This document shows, piece after piece, positions 26,890 through 35,379 of a stretch of 52,482 nt of DNA. The stretch comes from Clostridiales bacterium (GTDB taxonomy: Bacteria; Bacillota; Clostridia; Caldicoprobacterales; DTU083). Made by a program: the position numbers and the translations under genes. The stretch covers positions 1-52,482 of the forward strand of contig DUOA01000093.1 in assembly GCA_012839095.1 (NCBI GenBank). The letters are read 5' to 3'. Below the pieces are notes generated by a model that worked only from the letters and a program-made list of their open reading frames with translations, made no database searches and was not told the DNA's origin. How positions within the stretch are numbered: position 1 is the stretch's first letter; every line of letters begins with the position of its first letter.

Positions 26890-27075
26890 ATGGGCTTTGG
26901 GTTTGGCAGCAAAGGCAGCGGCAATGATTCCCTGCTGTTTTTCTTCCTGCTGCTGGTCATACTGTTCAGCAGCGGCAGCTTTGGCAAAAATCAGGATGAG
27001 CTTTTGTTCTTTTTCCTCTTGCTGGTTATCCTGTTCCCCAGCTTCGGAGGAGGGTTATTCAGCACCAGCGAGTAA
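26890..27075 (+). CDS. Small 61-residue protein with duplicated hydrophobic segment
   Basis: Small membrane protein. A glycine-rich start (MGFGFGSKGSGNDS) is followed by two almost identical hydrophobic segments, LLFFFLLLVILF at about 15-26 and again at about 38-49, linked by SSGSFGKNQDE. The second is followed by a short Gly-rich tail. GAGGTGATTCC puts a good ribosome site just before the ATG, and a strong terminator follows at 27101-27139, so this is a genuine gene although short. Small Gly-rich hydrophobic proteins of this type are common in spore-forming Firmicutes, often of unknown role or in the spore coat. Function unknown; helix pair insertion in membrane is inferred. Confidence 0.75.
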   Translation: MGFGFGSKGSGNDSLLFFFLLLVILFSSGSFGKNQDELLFFFLLLVILFPSFGGGLFSTSE

Positions 27076-27100
27076 AGAACAAGGAATAAAATTGAAAATA

Positions 27101-27139
27101 TGCAAGGCAGGGCTTAAGAGCCTTGTCCTTGCATTTTTT
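27101..27139 (+). terminator. Rho-independent terminator after small membrane protein gene
   Basis: TGCAAGGCAGGGCT pairs with AGCCTTGTCCTTGCA around a short loop, followed by TTTTTT. It lies 25 bases after the stop at 27075. Confidence 0.85.
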
Positions 27140-27299
27140 ACTGTCAGAAAAATAGTCCGGTAATTTTTAAAAATACATGAAAAATATCAAATAATATGAT
27201 ATTGTATATCAGGATTGGTTTAACTGTTTTTGTTCATGACAATCCTTTTTCGAAGCTCGTTTTATTCTATTATCATACTTATTTGGGGAGGAAAACACT

Positions 27300-28805
27300 G
27301 TGCTTCATCCTGGTTTTGACAACGCAAAATATCTGGAAGAGCAGACACGAGAAATTCTGAAACGAGTGGAACATTTCAATCAAAAGCTCTACCTGGAATT
27401 CGGAGGGAAACTTTTTTACGACTACCACGCTTCCAGGGTTCTGCCGGGTTATGATCCCAATGTCAAGGTCAAACTGCTGCATAAATTAAAGGACAAGGCT
27501 GAAATAATCCTATGCATCTATGCAGGAGATATCGAAAGGCGCAAAATACGCGCTGATTTTGGCATAACCTATGAAATGGATGTTTTAAAGCTTATTGATA
27601 ATCTGCGCTCCTGGGATCTTAACATTGCAGGGGTTGTGATTACGCGATACAAGGATCAGCCGGCAGCCAAAATGTTCAGAAATACATTGGAACTCCGAAA
27701 CATTAAAACATACATACACAGGCCTACTCCCGGTTACCCAACCGATATTAATGCCATTTTAAGCGAGGAAGGCTTTGGCAGCAATGACTATATTAAGACA
27801 AACAAGCCGCTGGTCATCGTTACAGGTCCCGGCCCGGGCAGCGGTAAGCTGGCTACCTGCCTGTCCCAGCTTTATCATGACAGCAAGAGGGGTATCAAGA
27901 GCGGATATGCCAAATTTGAGACTTTTCCTATCTGGAACCTTCCGCTTAAGCATCCTGTAAATGTAGCCTATGAGTCGGCCACTGCGGATCTGAAGGATTT
28001 AAACGTCATAGATCCCTTTCATTTGGAGGCCTATGGCGTAACATCAGTAAACTATAACCGGGATGTGGAAATCTTCCCTGTTGTAAAAAGAATTCTGGAA
28101 AGAGTGTCCTCGGAAGAGTCAGTCTATAAGTCTCCTACCGACATGGGAGTAAATCGTGCCGGTTTCGGCATTATAAATGACGAAGTAGTACGGGAAGCAG
28201 CCAAGCAGGAAATTATCCGCCGCTATTTTTGGTACAAGGTTGAGTATGCGAAAGGCCTGGCAGACAAGGACAGCTTTTCAAGGGTAGAGCTGCTGATGGA
28301 AGACTTCAAGCTGGTTCCGGAAGACAGGAGTGTGGTAATAGCTGCAAGGGGAGTAACCAATGGAATGCCCAAAGACGGGAAGGACAATAAATGCGGTGCG
28401 GCTATTGAACTGAAAAACAAGGTGTTAGCTACGGGAAAAAGATCTGTTCTGATGAATGCCAGCTCCAGTGTTATTCTGAATGCAATAAAAATAATATCCG
28501 GAATTCCGGACAACATTCATCTGCTTTCCCCCAATATAATTGAATCAATTCAAAGCCTGAAAAGGGACGTTATGAATTTGAAGAACACAAGGCTTAATCT
28601 GGAGGAAACTCTCATTGCACTGAGTATCAGTGCCACCACCAACCCAACCGCCCAATTGGCCTTGTCCAGCCTGAAAGAAATATATGGCTGCGAAATGCAT
28701 AGTACTCATATTCTGTCCTCTACGGATGAGTCGGCACTGCGCAGGTTGGGAATAAATGTCACATGTGATGCCAATTTCCCTTCGGAAGATTTGTATTTTG
28801 TCTGA
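27300..28805 (+). CDS. DUF1846 domain-containing protein
   Basis: Conserved protein of 501 residues matching the DUF1846 family, widely found in Firmicutes with a solved structure of mixed alpha/beta fold but no firmly assigned reaction. Recognisable features are [19 protein letters not shown] at the start, [21 protein letters not shown] (about 31-51), the nucleotide-loop-like [20 protein letters not shown] (about 174-193) and [22 protein letters not shown]. The last segment is beyond the P-loop. The start is GTG at 27300, eight bases after GGGGAGG. It is cytoplasmic, monocistronic, and convergent with the Toprim gene after 27 bases. Confidence 0.92.
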   Translation: MLHPGFDNAKYLEEQTREILKRVEHFNQKLYLEFGGKLFYDYHASRVLPGYDPNVKVKLLHKLKDKAEIILCIYAGDIERRKIRADFGITYEMDVLKLIDNLRSWDLNIAGVVITRYKDQPAAKMFRNTLELRNIKTYIHRPTPGYPTDINAILSEEGFGSNDYIKTNKPLVIVTGPGPGSGKLATCLSQLYHDSKRGIKSGYAKFETFPIWNLPLKHPVNVAYESATADLKDLNVIDPFHLEAYGVTSVNYNRDVEIFPVVKRILERVSSEESVYKSPTDMGVNRAGFGIINDEVVREAAKQEIIRRYFWYKVEYAKGLADKDSFSRVELLMEDFKLVPEDRSVVIAARGVTNGMPKDGKDNKCGAAIELKNKVLATGKRSVLMNASSSVILNAIKIISGIPDNIHLLSPNIIESIQSLKRDVMNLKNTRLNLEETLIALSISATTNPTAQLALSSLKEIYGCEMHSTHILSSTDESALRRLGINVTCDANFPSEDLYFV

Positions 28806-28832
28806 CAACTCCGAGGATTGGACCTCATGATT

Positions 28833-29432
28833 TTATTTTACGAAGGTATTTTTAAGAAAGCCTGATAAGAATACCTGATACTCTTCATAGGTAAACAGTG
28901 AATTAAGGACTTCCAGCAGTCCGTTGACTGACAAGCGGGCGGGCAGCTGCAGCTCATTCAGGAGCTCTGCCCGCAGACTGCTGCTGTTCTGCTTCCCATA
29001 CAGGCCGTCCCTGAACAGGTCCTGTTTGGTTATTAGACGCTCGTCATTCCGCCCTGCCGGCTGGTATCCGGCATTCTTTAGCGCCTCCCTAATAATCTCT
29101 TCAGAAATTCCTTCCACCCCCAGCAATCCTTCCTTTCCAGGAGCTGCCTTTCTTTTTTCCTTGCCGGTTATCTCCGGGATATAAGCATGCTTTATTTGCT
29201 CTTTGGGAATACAGGATTGCAGGTATCTGCGTATTAGGAAGCCGGCCCGGTCGGAATCCGTAAGGATTATAATGCCCTTCTTGCCGGCCAGTCTTCTAAT
29301 CATTTCCAACAGGCTTTTATCACTGAATAATGCAAATCCGTTGGTGGGAATAATGGCTGCATCCACAAACTGCTCCAATTTCATCTTGTCGTAGATACCT
29401 TCTACGATAATGGCTTCTTTGATTTTCATCAT
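28833..29432 (-). CDS. RNase M5-like Toprim protein
   Basis: Protein of 199 residues with an N-terminal Toprim domain and a C-terminal helical DUF4093-type domain, as in RNase M5 (rnmV), which trims 5S rRNA precursors. The Toprim glutamate is Glu11 in IVEGIYDK, and the acidic pair is Asp59-Ser-Asp61 in IILTDSDRAGFLIR. The length is close to the family. Members of this clostridial subgroup are sometimes only distantly related to true RNase M5, so the symbol is withheld. The upstream ATGATG offers two possible starts one codon apart. Confidence 0.85.
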   Translation of the reverse strand: MMKIKEAIIVEGIYDKMKLEQFVDAAIIPTNGFALFSDKSLLEMIRRLAGKKGIIILTDSDRAGFLIRRYLQSCIPKEQIKHAYIPEITGKEKRKAAPGKEGLLGVEGISEEIIREALKNAGYQPAGRNDERLITKQDLFRDGLYGKQNSSSLRAELLNELQLPARLSVNGLLEVLNSLFTYEEYQVFLSGFLKNTFVK

Positions 29433-29550
29433 AGGCCGTTCTCACCCACCTTTTCTCTTAATTATGATCTGGATACATAAAAGCCTTCAGGGCTTCTGTT
29501 TTCACTCGTCTCAGCTAATGAATGACATCCATACTGTTCATGCGTCCTTA

Positions 29551-29559
29551 ATTATAACA
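29551..29559 (-). promoter_or_regulatory. Extended -10 promoter of Toprim gene
   Basis: Minus-strand TGTTATAAT fits an extended -10 element; no good -35 at 17 bases. It would give a leader of about 110 bases. Confidence 0.4.
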
Positions 29560-29690
29560 CAAAGGATCAGGACTAATTTTAAATTTCAAAAATAATACTT
29601 TTCTACTTTAATTAGCTAAATAAATGTTGTATAATACTCAGAAAGTATAATTTTGTAATCCGGATACATTATTGTTTGTTAAATTCCCGA

Positions 29691-29729
29691 CAATACCGAT
29701 TGAGCATCGGTATTGAGTTTTTATATTTT
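29691..29729 (+). terminator. Terminator-like hairpin in serC leader (possible attenuator)
   Basis: CAATACCGAT (29691-29700) and its perfect complement (29706-29715) form a 10-base-pair stem with a five-base loop, followed by AGTTTTTATATTTT. It lies about 20 bases before the serC ribosome site and after the probable -10. There is no plus-strand gene closer than 900 bases upstream that would need it, so control of serC by premature stop is a reasonable reading. Confidence 0.5.
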
Positions 29730-29749
29730 CTTAATAGGAGGACTTCATT

Positions 29750-30832
29750 ATGGAAAGAGTATATAATTTTTCTGCAGGACCCTCGGCACTCCCTCTGCCT
29801 GTATTGGAAAAGGCCAGAGATGAACTGATTAATGCCAAGGGTACCGGCATGTCCGTCATGGAGATGAGCCATCGTTCCGGTATGTACCTGGAAATTATCA
29901 AAGAAGCTGAGAAGCTTCTTCGGGAGCTCATGTCCATCCCCGACAACTATAAGGTTTTGTTTCTTCAAGGCGGTGCATCCACCCAATTTGCCATGGTTCC
30001 CCTGAATTTAATGAACAAAAGCAAAAAAGCTGATTTTGTTAATACCGGTGTGTGGTCCAAGAAGGCCATAGCAGAGGCAAAAAGATATGGAACAGTAAAT
30101 ATTGTGGCAAGCTCTGAGCCGGATGGCTTCAACCGCATCCCCGGGCTGGATCCCTCCGAATTCTCCAGGGATGCAGACTATTTTCACATTACCATAAATA
30201 ATACCATATACGGAACCAGGTTCACCGAGCTGCCTGATACAGGCGAGGTGCCGCTGGTAACCGATGCTTCTTCCAGTATATTGTCTCAGGTGTATGATGT
30301 ATCCAAATTCGGCCTGATTTATGCCGGAGCTCAGAAAAATATAGGGCCGGCCGGCCTGACCATCGTAATAATACGTGAAGATTTGATCGGCAGAACAATG
30401 GATTTCACACCGACAATGCTGAATTATAAGATCCATGCAGATAATGATTCCATGTACAATACACCTCCTACTTTTGCCATTTATATGGCAATGCTGGTAT
30501 TCCAGTGGCTGAAGCGGCAGGGTGGTGTGCCTGCAATCGAAAAGCTCAATATAGAAAAAGCGAAGCTGCTTTATGACTTTATTGACAATTCCAGCCTGTT
30601 CAGAGGCACTGTGGTACCTAGGGATCGCTCCCTTATGAATGTGCCCTTCCTACTGCCAACTGAAGAGCTGAACAAAAAATTCATAAAAGAAGCTGAGAAA
30701 GCAGGGCTGGTAAATCTGGCGGGGCATCGATCCGTAGGCGGAATGCGAGCCAGCATATATAATCCCATGCCTTTAGAGGGAGTTAAGGCTTTGGTTCGCT
30801 TTATGGAGAAATTTGAACTTGAAAACAAATAG
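29750..30832 (+). CDS. serC: Phosphoserine aminotransferase (SerC)
   Basis: PLP-dependent transaminase of 360 residues that converts 3-phosphohydroxypyruvate to phosphoserine. The start YNFSAGPSALPLPVLEKA is the SerC signature, FLQGGASTQFAMVP (71-84) binds PLP phosphate, and Lys196 in YAGAQKNIGPAGL is the Schiff-base lysine. GGAGG lies nine bases before the ATG. It is followed after 22 bases by serA, giving the first two steps of serine synthesis in one transcript. The phosphatase serB is not seen here. Confidence 0.97.
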   Translation: MERVYNFSAGPSALPLPVLEKARDELINAKGTGMSVMEMSHRSGMYLEIIKEAEKLLRELMSIPDNYKVLFLQGGASTQFAMVPLNLMNKSKKADFVNTGVWSKKAIAEAKRYGTVNIVASSEPDGFNRIPGLDPSEFSRDADYFHITINNTIYGTRFTELPDTGEVPLVTDASSSILSQVYDVSKFGLIYAGAQKNIGPAGLTIVIIREDLIGRTMDFTPTMLNYKIHADNDSMYNTPPTFAIYMAMLVFQWLKRQGGVPAIEKLNIEKAKLLYDFIDNSSLFRGTVVPRDRSLMNVPFLLPTEELNKKFIKEAEKAGLVNLAGHRSVGGMRASIYNPMPLEGVKALVRFMEKFELENK

Positions 30833-30854
30833 ATGAGAATAAAGGGGTTTAGAA

Positions 30855-32021
30855 ATGTACAATATTAAGCTGCTAAATAATATATCCGATGTAATATATA
30901 CCAATCTGGTACCGGAGCGTTACCGCATTACCGACTCTTCAGAGGATGCACACGGCATCCTGGTGCGAAGTGCAAACATGCATGAAATGGAGCTTCCCTC
31001 CTCTCTTCTCTGTATAGCCAGGGCAGGCGCAGGCGTGAACAACATTCCTATAGAAGCCTGCACAGATAAGGGAATCGTGGTTTTCAACACACCTGGTGCA
31101 AATGCCAACGCGGTCAAGGAACTGGTTCTGGCTGCACTCTTTCTTTCTTCACGAAAAATCTCAGAGGGGATTATGTGGACCAAATCCCTGATTGGGAAAG
31201 GGAGTGAAATTCCTAAACTTATCGAAAAGGAAAAATCCAGATTCGTAGGGCCGGAAATAGCAAATAAAAAGATTGGAGTAATCGGGCTGGGTGCTATCGG
31301 GGCATTGGTGGCAAATGGAGCTCAGGCACTGGGAATGGAAGTGTCAGGATATGATCCCTATATTTCCGTAAAAGCAGCATGGAGCCTTTCACGGGCTGTT
31401 CACAGGGCTGACAGCCTGGACAGCCTGCTGGCGGAATCGGATTACATCACCATACACGTACCTCTTATGCCTGACACAAAAGGTTTGATTAATAAGGACT
31501 TTTTGTCCAAAGTAAAGAAGGGCGTCCGAATACTGAATTTTTCAAGGGGAGAGCTTGTAGTTACTGAAGATATGCTGGAAGCATTAAGGGACGGCACTGT
31601 CAGTGCATATGTTACCGACTTTCCGACCGAAGAGCTGATTCAGGCTGAAAACGTTGTGCCCATCCCCCACCTGGGTGCATCCACCCCGGAATCGGAGGAT
31701 AATTGTGCTGCCATGGCCTCTTCTCAGGTTCAATACTTCCTGGAAACAGGAAATATAGTGAACTCCGTTAACTTTCCTAATTGCGAAATGCCGAAATCCG
31801 ATCACCTGCGCATCACCGTTGCCCATCGCAATGTTCCCAACATGGTGGGCCAGATTGCTTCCATACTGGCTTCTCATCATATAAACATCGCCAATATGAT
31901 GAACAAAAGCAAGGGCAACGCAGCCTATACCATAATTGATATAGACAACGGCGCCCCGGATGACTTACACAATCGGCTGAATGATATTGACGGGGTAATC
32001 AAGGTAAGAATAATCCGCTGA
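30855..32021 (+). CDS. serA: D-3-phosphoglycerate dehydrogenase (SerA)
   Basis: NAD-dependent dehydrogenase of 388 residues, first enzyme of serine synthesis. The Rossmann motif is IGVIGLGAIGALVANGAQALGMEV, the catalytic Arg and Glu lie in LNFSRGELV and the His in PIPHLGASTPESEDNCA. A C-terminal ACT-like domain (from about residue 315, HLRITVAHRNVPNMVGQIA) is the usual place for serine feedback. It lacks the long intervening domain of larger SerA proteins, and the shorter form is common in Clostridia. Its stop codon directly abuts the convergent stop of the flavoprotein gene, leaving no intergenic space. Confidence 0.95.
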   Translation: MYNIKLLNNISDVIYTNLVPERYRITDSSEDAHGILVRSANMHEMELPSSLLCIARAGAGVNNIPIEACTDKGIVVFNTPGANANAVKELVLAALFLSSRKISEGIMWTKSLIGKGSEIPKLIEKEKSRFVGPEIANKKIGVIGLGAIGALVANGAQALGMEVSGYDPYISVKAAWSLSRAVHRADSLDSLLAESDYITIHVPLMPDTKGLINKDFLSKVKKGVRILNFSRGELVVTEDMLEALRDGTVSAYVTDFPTEELIQAENVVPIPHLGASTPESEDNCAAMASSQVQYFLETGNIVNSVNFPNCEMPKSDHLRITVAHRNVPNMVGQIASILASHHINIANMMNKSKGNAAYTIIDIDNGAPDDLHNRLNDIDGVIKVRIIR

Positions 32022-33281
32022 TTATCTGTAAACCGCTTTCGATGCTGCACCGACAGGCTGCAGCTCTTTTTTTGCCTGTTTTTCTTTAAGCAATGTCATA
32101 AATTCAGATGGCTGCATATCCCTTTTGTACACTTCCGGGAATGAGCATTTTTGCTCCATAGACTTCCTGATTGAGGGCAGCTCCCTTATGCTGCCCATGA
32201 ACAGCGCTCCTGTAATTTTTCCTTCTTTAAACAGAATCTTCTGATATCTGTCTCCTTCTTCCTTGCCTGATATGCAGCAATCGGCTGCGCTGTCATCCAA
32301 TTCCCCTATAGAAAACAACGAGAACCTAAATGCGTTCATAACAGTGGCAGCAACCGGCACTTCACAAACCCTGTCTTGTCCTGCTATATTGCTGCCGGCT
32401 ATTTCACCCTGATGAGCTGCGATACTCCATAATCCGGCTACAAGGCCCCGGTATTCTGCTACATCTCCGGCAGCATAGATATCAGAAAAATTGGTCTGCA
32501 TTCTTTCATCTACCAAAATTCCCTGGCGGGTCAATATGCCCGAATCCTTCACCAGCTCAATATTTGGTTGAATCCCGGTAGAATGAATAACCATATCACA
32601 GGACTGATGTGTGCCCTGATCGGTAATAAAACCGTTGACCGTATCGTCTCCTGTAATCTCCTTAATCTGACAGCCGGTTTGAACAACAACTCCATGGGAT
32701 TCCACAATCTTCTGCAATATAGAAGCGGCAGTCCTGTCCAATTGTTTGGGCATCAAGGCGGGCAATGCCTCCACCACTGTGACCTTCTTGCCAAGCCTGA
32801 CAAGACTCCATGCAACTTCCAGCCCCAGTATCCCGCCTCCAATAACCAGTACCTTTTGGGATTTGCCGGCTTGTTCCAGAATCTCCTTTGCATCCCGCAA
32901 ATTCCGAAGTGTAAATACTTCCTTCTTATCAATCCCTTTTATCGGTAAAACACTATTGCTCGCACCATTAGCCAGCAGTAATGCTGTGTATTCCACTTTG
33001 GTTCCATCAGAAAGGATGAGCTTATGATAGGCCGGATCTATGCGCTCCACTCTTGCATCCCTGTAGATGCTTACACGGTTTTCCTCATACCAGGATTGCT
33101 GTTCAATCAGCAGATTTTTCTCCTGTATTCCGTCAGCAAGGTCCTTGGTCAGACGTATTCTCTTGTATGGATAGTGGGGTTCCTCTCCATATACTGCAAT
33201 TTCTGAATATTTATCATAAAGCCGGATTGCTTTGATGGCAGATACACAAGCAATTCCGGCACCAACAATGACTATTTTCAT
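32022..33281 (-). CDS. FAD-dependent pyridine-nucleotide oxidoreductase
   Basis: Flavoprotein of 419 residues like rubredoxin reductase, NADH oxidase or the FAD half of nitrite reductase. FAD binding is by MKIVIVGAGIACVSAI at the start, the NAD site by VLVIGGGILGLEVAWSLV, and the second flavin motif by IYAAGDVAEY. The active-site Cys of NADH oxidases is not found at the usual position near residue 42, so a rubredoxin- or small-electron-carrier reductase is more likely than a water-forming oxidase. The ATG at 33281 is chosen over the upstream extension because it begins the dinucleotide motif and GGAGGG precedes it. Upstream is a LacI-type gene, 78 bases away. Confidence 0.88.
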   Translation of the reverse strand: MKIVIVGAGIACVSAIKAIRLYDKYSEIAVYGEEPHYPYKRIRLTKDLADGIQEKNLLIEQQSWYEENRVSIYRDARVERIDPAYHKLILSDGTKVEYTALLLANGASNSVLPIKGIDKKEVFTLRNLRDAKEILEQAGKSQKVLVIGGGILGLEVAWSLVRLGKKVTVVEALPALMPKQLDRTAASILQKIVESHGVVVQTGCQIKEITGDDTVNGFITDQGTHQSCDMVIHSTGIQPNIELVKDSGILTRQGILVDERMQTNFSDIYAAGDVAEYRGLVAGLWSIAAHQGEIAGSNIAGQDRVCEVPVAATVMNAFRFSLFSIGELDDSAADCCISGKEEGDRYQKILFKEGKITGALFMGSIRELPSIRKSMEQKCSFPEVYKRDMQPSEFMTLLKEKQAKKELQPVGAASKAVYR

Positions 33282-33359
33282 CGAAATATTATCCCTCCAT
33301 AGTTCTATAGATACCCCTTTTATTGACAAAAAAACAACAATATTATGTCAAGTACTTGT

Positions 33360-34367
33360 TTAAAGAGAGCCGCGCAGAACTATTTCCGAGGGTAAAATCC
33401 GTATTCTATCGACATCCTTGTCCTGCATTATATCAACCAGCATTTCCGCCCCTGTATACCCCATATCAAACAGAGGCAGCTCAACTGCTGTCATAGGCGG
33501 ATAACAAAAATCATGAAAAGCAGAAGTGCCCAGGGATGCTGCCAGCAAATCTCCGGGAATCCTAAGCCCCAGCTCAGCTGCAACTCTTAAGGTATGAAAT
33601 CCAAATCGCGGATTGCCGGCCAGAATGCCCTGAGGCCGCTTGGGAGACATAAGCAGGTCATGGACCATTTTTCTAATCTCATCATCATCAAAAGAACACA
33701 GATAACTTCCACAATCTACTAAGTGATTAATTTTTACAGCTTCCTTGTAAGCACGAGGCTTTGGATCTTCACGGTGTCTCAGAAGGGGACCAACGTAAGC
33801 CATTCTACTGATGCCCCTCTCTTTAAAAAGGGCAGCCAGGCCGGGAATATGAATCAGGTGATCGGTGCCCACCTCACAGCCGCCTCCGCTCTGCCCGGAA
33901 ACATGGGAATCAATTATTAAATAGGGAACACCTTTAAGATTAAGGTCATTCCGAATGTAATCCTCAACTGCGGCAAAAGCAAAAATGAATCCGTCCAGGC
34001 GGTTAGAATTATAGTAGCTGATAATCTCGGAGTGAAAGGTTTCCTCCTGGGTGTTGAAAAGAAGGGTAATGGTGTAATTGAATCGGGCCAGGCCTTCCTT
34101 GATCCCCTGCAGGGTCTTCATAAAATTGTAATTGGTGACACTGCGATCGGTTATGACGCCCACAGACATGGAACGTTTCAGCTTCATTCCTCTTGCAATA
34201 TGACTGGGCGAATAGTTCAGTTTCTTTACGGCATCCCAAACCGCCTGCCTGGTTTCCGGCCGGATTTTTACATGCTCCACATTATTCAAAACATAGGAAA
34301 CCGTTGCCTGAGAGACCCCGGCCTCTCTGGCTACGTCCTTACTGGATACTCTGATTTTCTTTTTCAC
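33360..34367 (-). CDS. LacI-family transcriptional regulator
   Basis: DNA-binding regulator of 335 residues from the chosen start. The N-terminal helix-turn-helix reads VSSKDVAREAGVSQATVSYVLNN, followed by the hinge helix SPSHIARGMKLKRS, and a periplasmic-binding-protein-like effector domain (SVGVITDRSVTNYNFMKTLQGI onward). It is a sugar- or nucleoside-responsive repressor by family. The GTG at 34367 has AGGTGG five bases upstream; an in-frame ATG at 34391 lacks a ribosome site. The likeliest targets are the nearby ribulokinase, aldo/keto reductase and GH1 genes, but no matching operator was identified. Confidence 0.9.
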   Translation of the reverse strand: MKKKIRVSSKDVAREAGVSQATVSYVLNNVEHVKIRPETRQAVWDAVKKLNYSPSHIARGMKLKRSMSVGVITDRSVTNYNFMKTLQGIKEGLARFNYTITLLFNTQEETFHSEIISYYNSNRLDGFIFAFAAVEDYIRNDLNLKGVPYLIIDSHVSGQSGGGCEVGTDHLIHIPGLAALFKERGISRMAYVGPLLRHREDPKPRAYKEAVKINHLVDCGSYLCSFDDDEIRKMVHDLLMSPKRPQGILAGNPRFGFHTLRVAAELGLRIPGDLLAASLGTSAFHDFCYPPMTAVELPLFDMGYTGAEMLVDIMQDKDVDRIRILPSEIVLRGSL

Positions 34368-34507
34368 TTCTTCCACCTGCTTCAAACGCATTCGAGCAAA
34401 TTCATACTATCCTTTTTATCAACCCATGTCAAGAATCCGGCAAACAAGGATACTAATAGATGATTTGGGTAAAATAAGATCATTGAAATAAGAAAGGAGT
34501 ATTATGG

Positions 34508-34651
34508 ATGGCCAGGGAAAAAAAGCTAAAAGCAAAAAAGGCATCAGGAAATCAGAATCCTGCCATACACAATGATCAGTTAGGCGAAAATGCCGCAGAG
34601 CATTTCAGCAACAATTATGACAACAAAGGGAACAAAAAAGTGAAACACTAA
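34508..34651 (+). CDS. Small basic 47-residue hydrophilic protein
   Basis: Short frame with a good ribosome site: AAAGGAG lies eight bases before this ATG, better placed than for the ATG four bases earlier, which gives only 23 codons. The protein begins MAREKKLKAKKASGNQN, is rich in Lys, Asn and Gln and ends NKGNKKVKH; there is no hydrophobic segment. In composition it resembles minor small acid-soluble spore proteins, but no clear family motif is seen. The following hairpin reads well as a terminator only on the other strand. Confidence 0.55.
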   Translation: MAREKKLKAKKASGNQNPAIHNDQLGENAAEHFSNNYDNKGNKKVKH

Positions 34652-34692
34652 AAAGACAAGGGGAGATACCTGATGGGTCTCCCCCTGTCTGA
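34651..34692 (-). terminator. Hairpin terminator after exonuclease gene
   Basis: AGACA and GGGGAGA on the left pair with TCTCCCC and TGTCT on the right with one mismatch; on the minus strand the stem is followed by TTTTT. It lies about 60 bases after the exonuclease stop and overlaps the 3' end of the 47-residue gene. Confidence 0.65.
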
Positions 34693-34750
34693 TGATTTGC
34701 CGTACTTTTTCATTATCATAAGTACGCACTGTTTCGTTATTGCCGAAACA

Positions 34751-35341
34751 TCAGCTCATCATACTTATTTGTTCAGCCATTTCCTCGTTATACACCTCTA
34801 TGAATATTTTAGCAGCATGAATCGCATCATCCATGGCTCTGTGCAATCTGCCTTCCACCTGAATACCAAGAGCATTCAGCGCATTTTTCAGTCCGACTGC
34901 CTGACTCTTGGGAAGGCCCAATACACGCGTACAGCGGCTTTGAATGTCATAATACCTGCTGATCCAGTCGTAGGGAAGATTGTGGTAGATGCAGTTTTTC
35001 TGCAGTATTTTCACATCATTGGTGCTCCAGGTACATAAAATGTAGTCCTGGCCGCAAAATTTTCGAAAATCGCTTATAGCCTTGCGAAAACTAACCCCAT
35101 TTTTCAAATCAGCCGGTTTGATGCCGGTTTTCCGAATAACAATCGGACTCAGCCTGCGGTATATGACAGGCTTTATCAGGCGGCTGAAGGTTTCAGTAAT
35201 CTCCAGGTTCTGATTAACCTTGGCTGCACCAATCTCAATGATCTCAAAGGGACTGACCGGATTGGGCCGGAATCTGCTGTTTGGGTTGTATAATTTTGGT
35301 TGAGGCTGACTGAATTCAGTGTCATAAACAATATAATTCAT
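34751..35341 (-). CDS. DEDDh-type 3'-5' exonuclease
   Basis: Exonuclease of 196 residues with a DnaQ-like fold. The first motif is VYDTEFSQ with Asp7 and Glu9; the second acid lies in ILCTWSTNDVKIL; the last motif is HRAMDDAIHAAKIF with the His and Asp that define DEDDh members. Related proteins in Firmicutes (sometimes called KapD or sporulation inhibitor-like) degrade RNA or DNA ends. AGGAG precedes the ATG. It lies 38 bases downstream of the ribulokinase gene and may be co-transcribed, but the functions seem unrelated. Confidence 0.85.
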   Translation of the reverse strand: MNYIVYDTEFSQPQPKLYNPNSRFRPNPVSPFEIIEIGAAKVNQNLEITETFSRLIKPVIYRRLSPIVIRKTGIKPADLKNGVSFRKAISDFRKFCGQDYILCTWSTNDVKILQKNCIYHNLPYDWISRYYDIQSRCTRVLGLPKSQAVGLKNALNALGIQVEGRLHRAMDDAIHAAKIFIEVYNEEMAEQISMMS

Positions 35342-35379
35342 ATTCTGCTCCTATTGGACTCCATAAAGACCGGAGCCAG

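Larger units (their letters stand above)
29433..29749. other. Divergent regulatory region between Toprim gene and serC
   Basis: No gene. The left part carries the leader of the Toprim gene and its extended -10 at 29551-29559; the right part carries a probable -10 (TATAAT, 29630-29635) for serC and an approximately 110-base leader with a terminator-like hairpin at 29691-29729. Confidence 0.6.

Noticed and set aside
26799-26987. Leftward frame opposite the 61-residue gene
   Set aside because: It has no ribosome site, and its composition is the complement of the hydrophobic repeat gene.
29640-29749. T-box or known riboswitch before serC
   Set aside because: The leader is only about 110 bases and has one simple hairpin; no known aptamer core was recognised.
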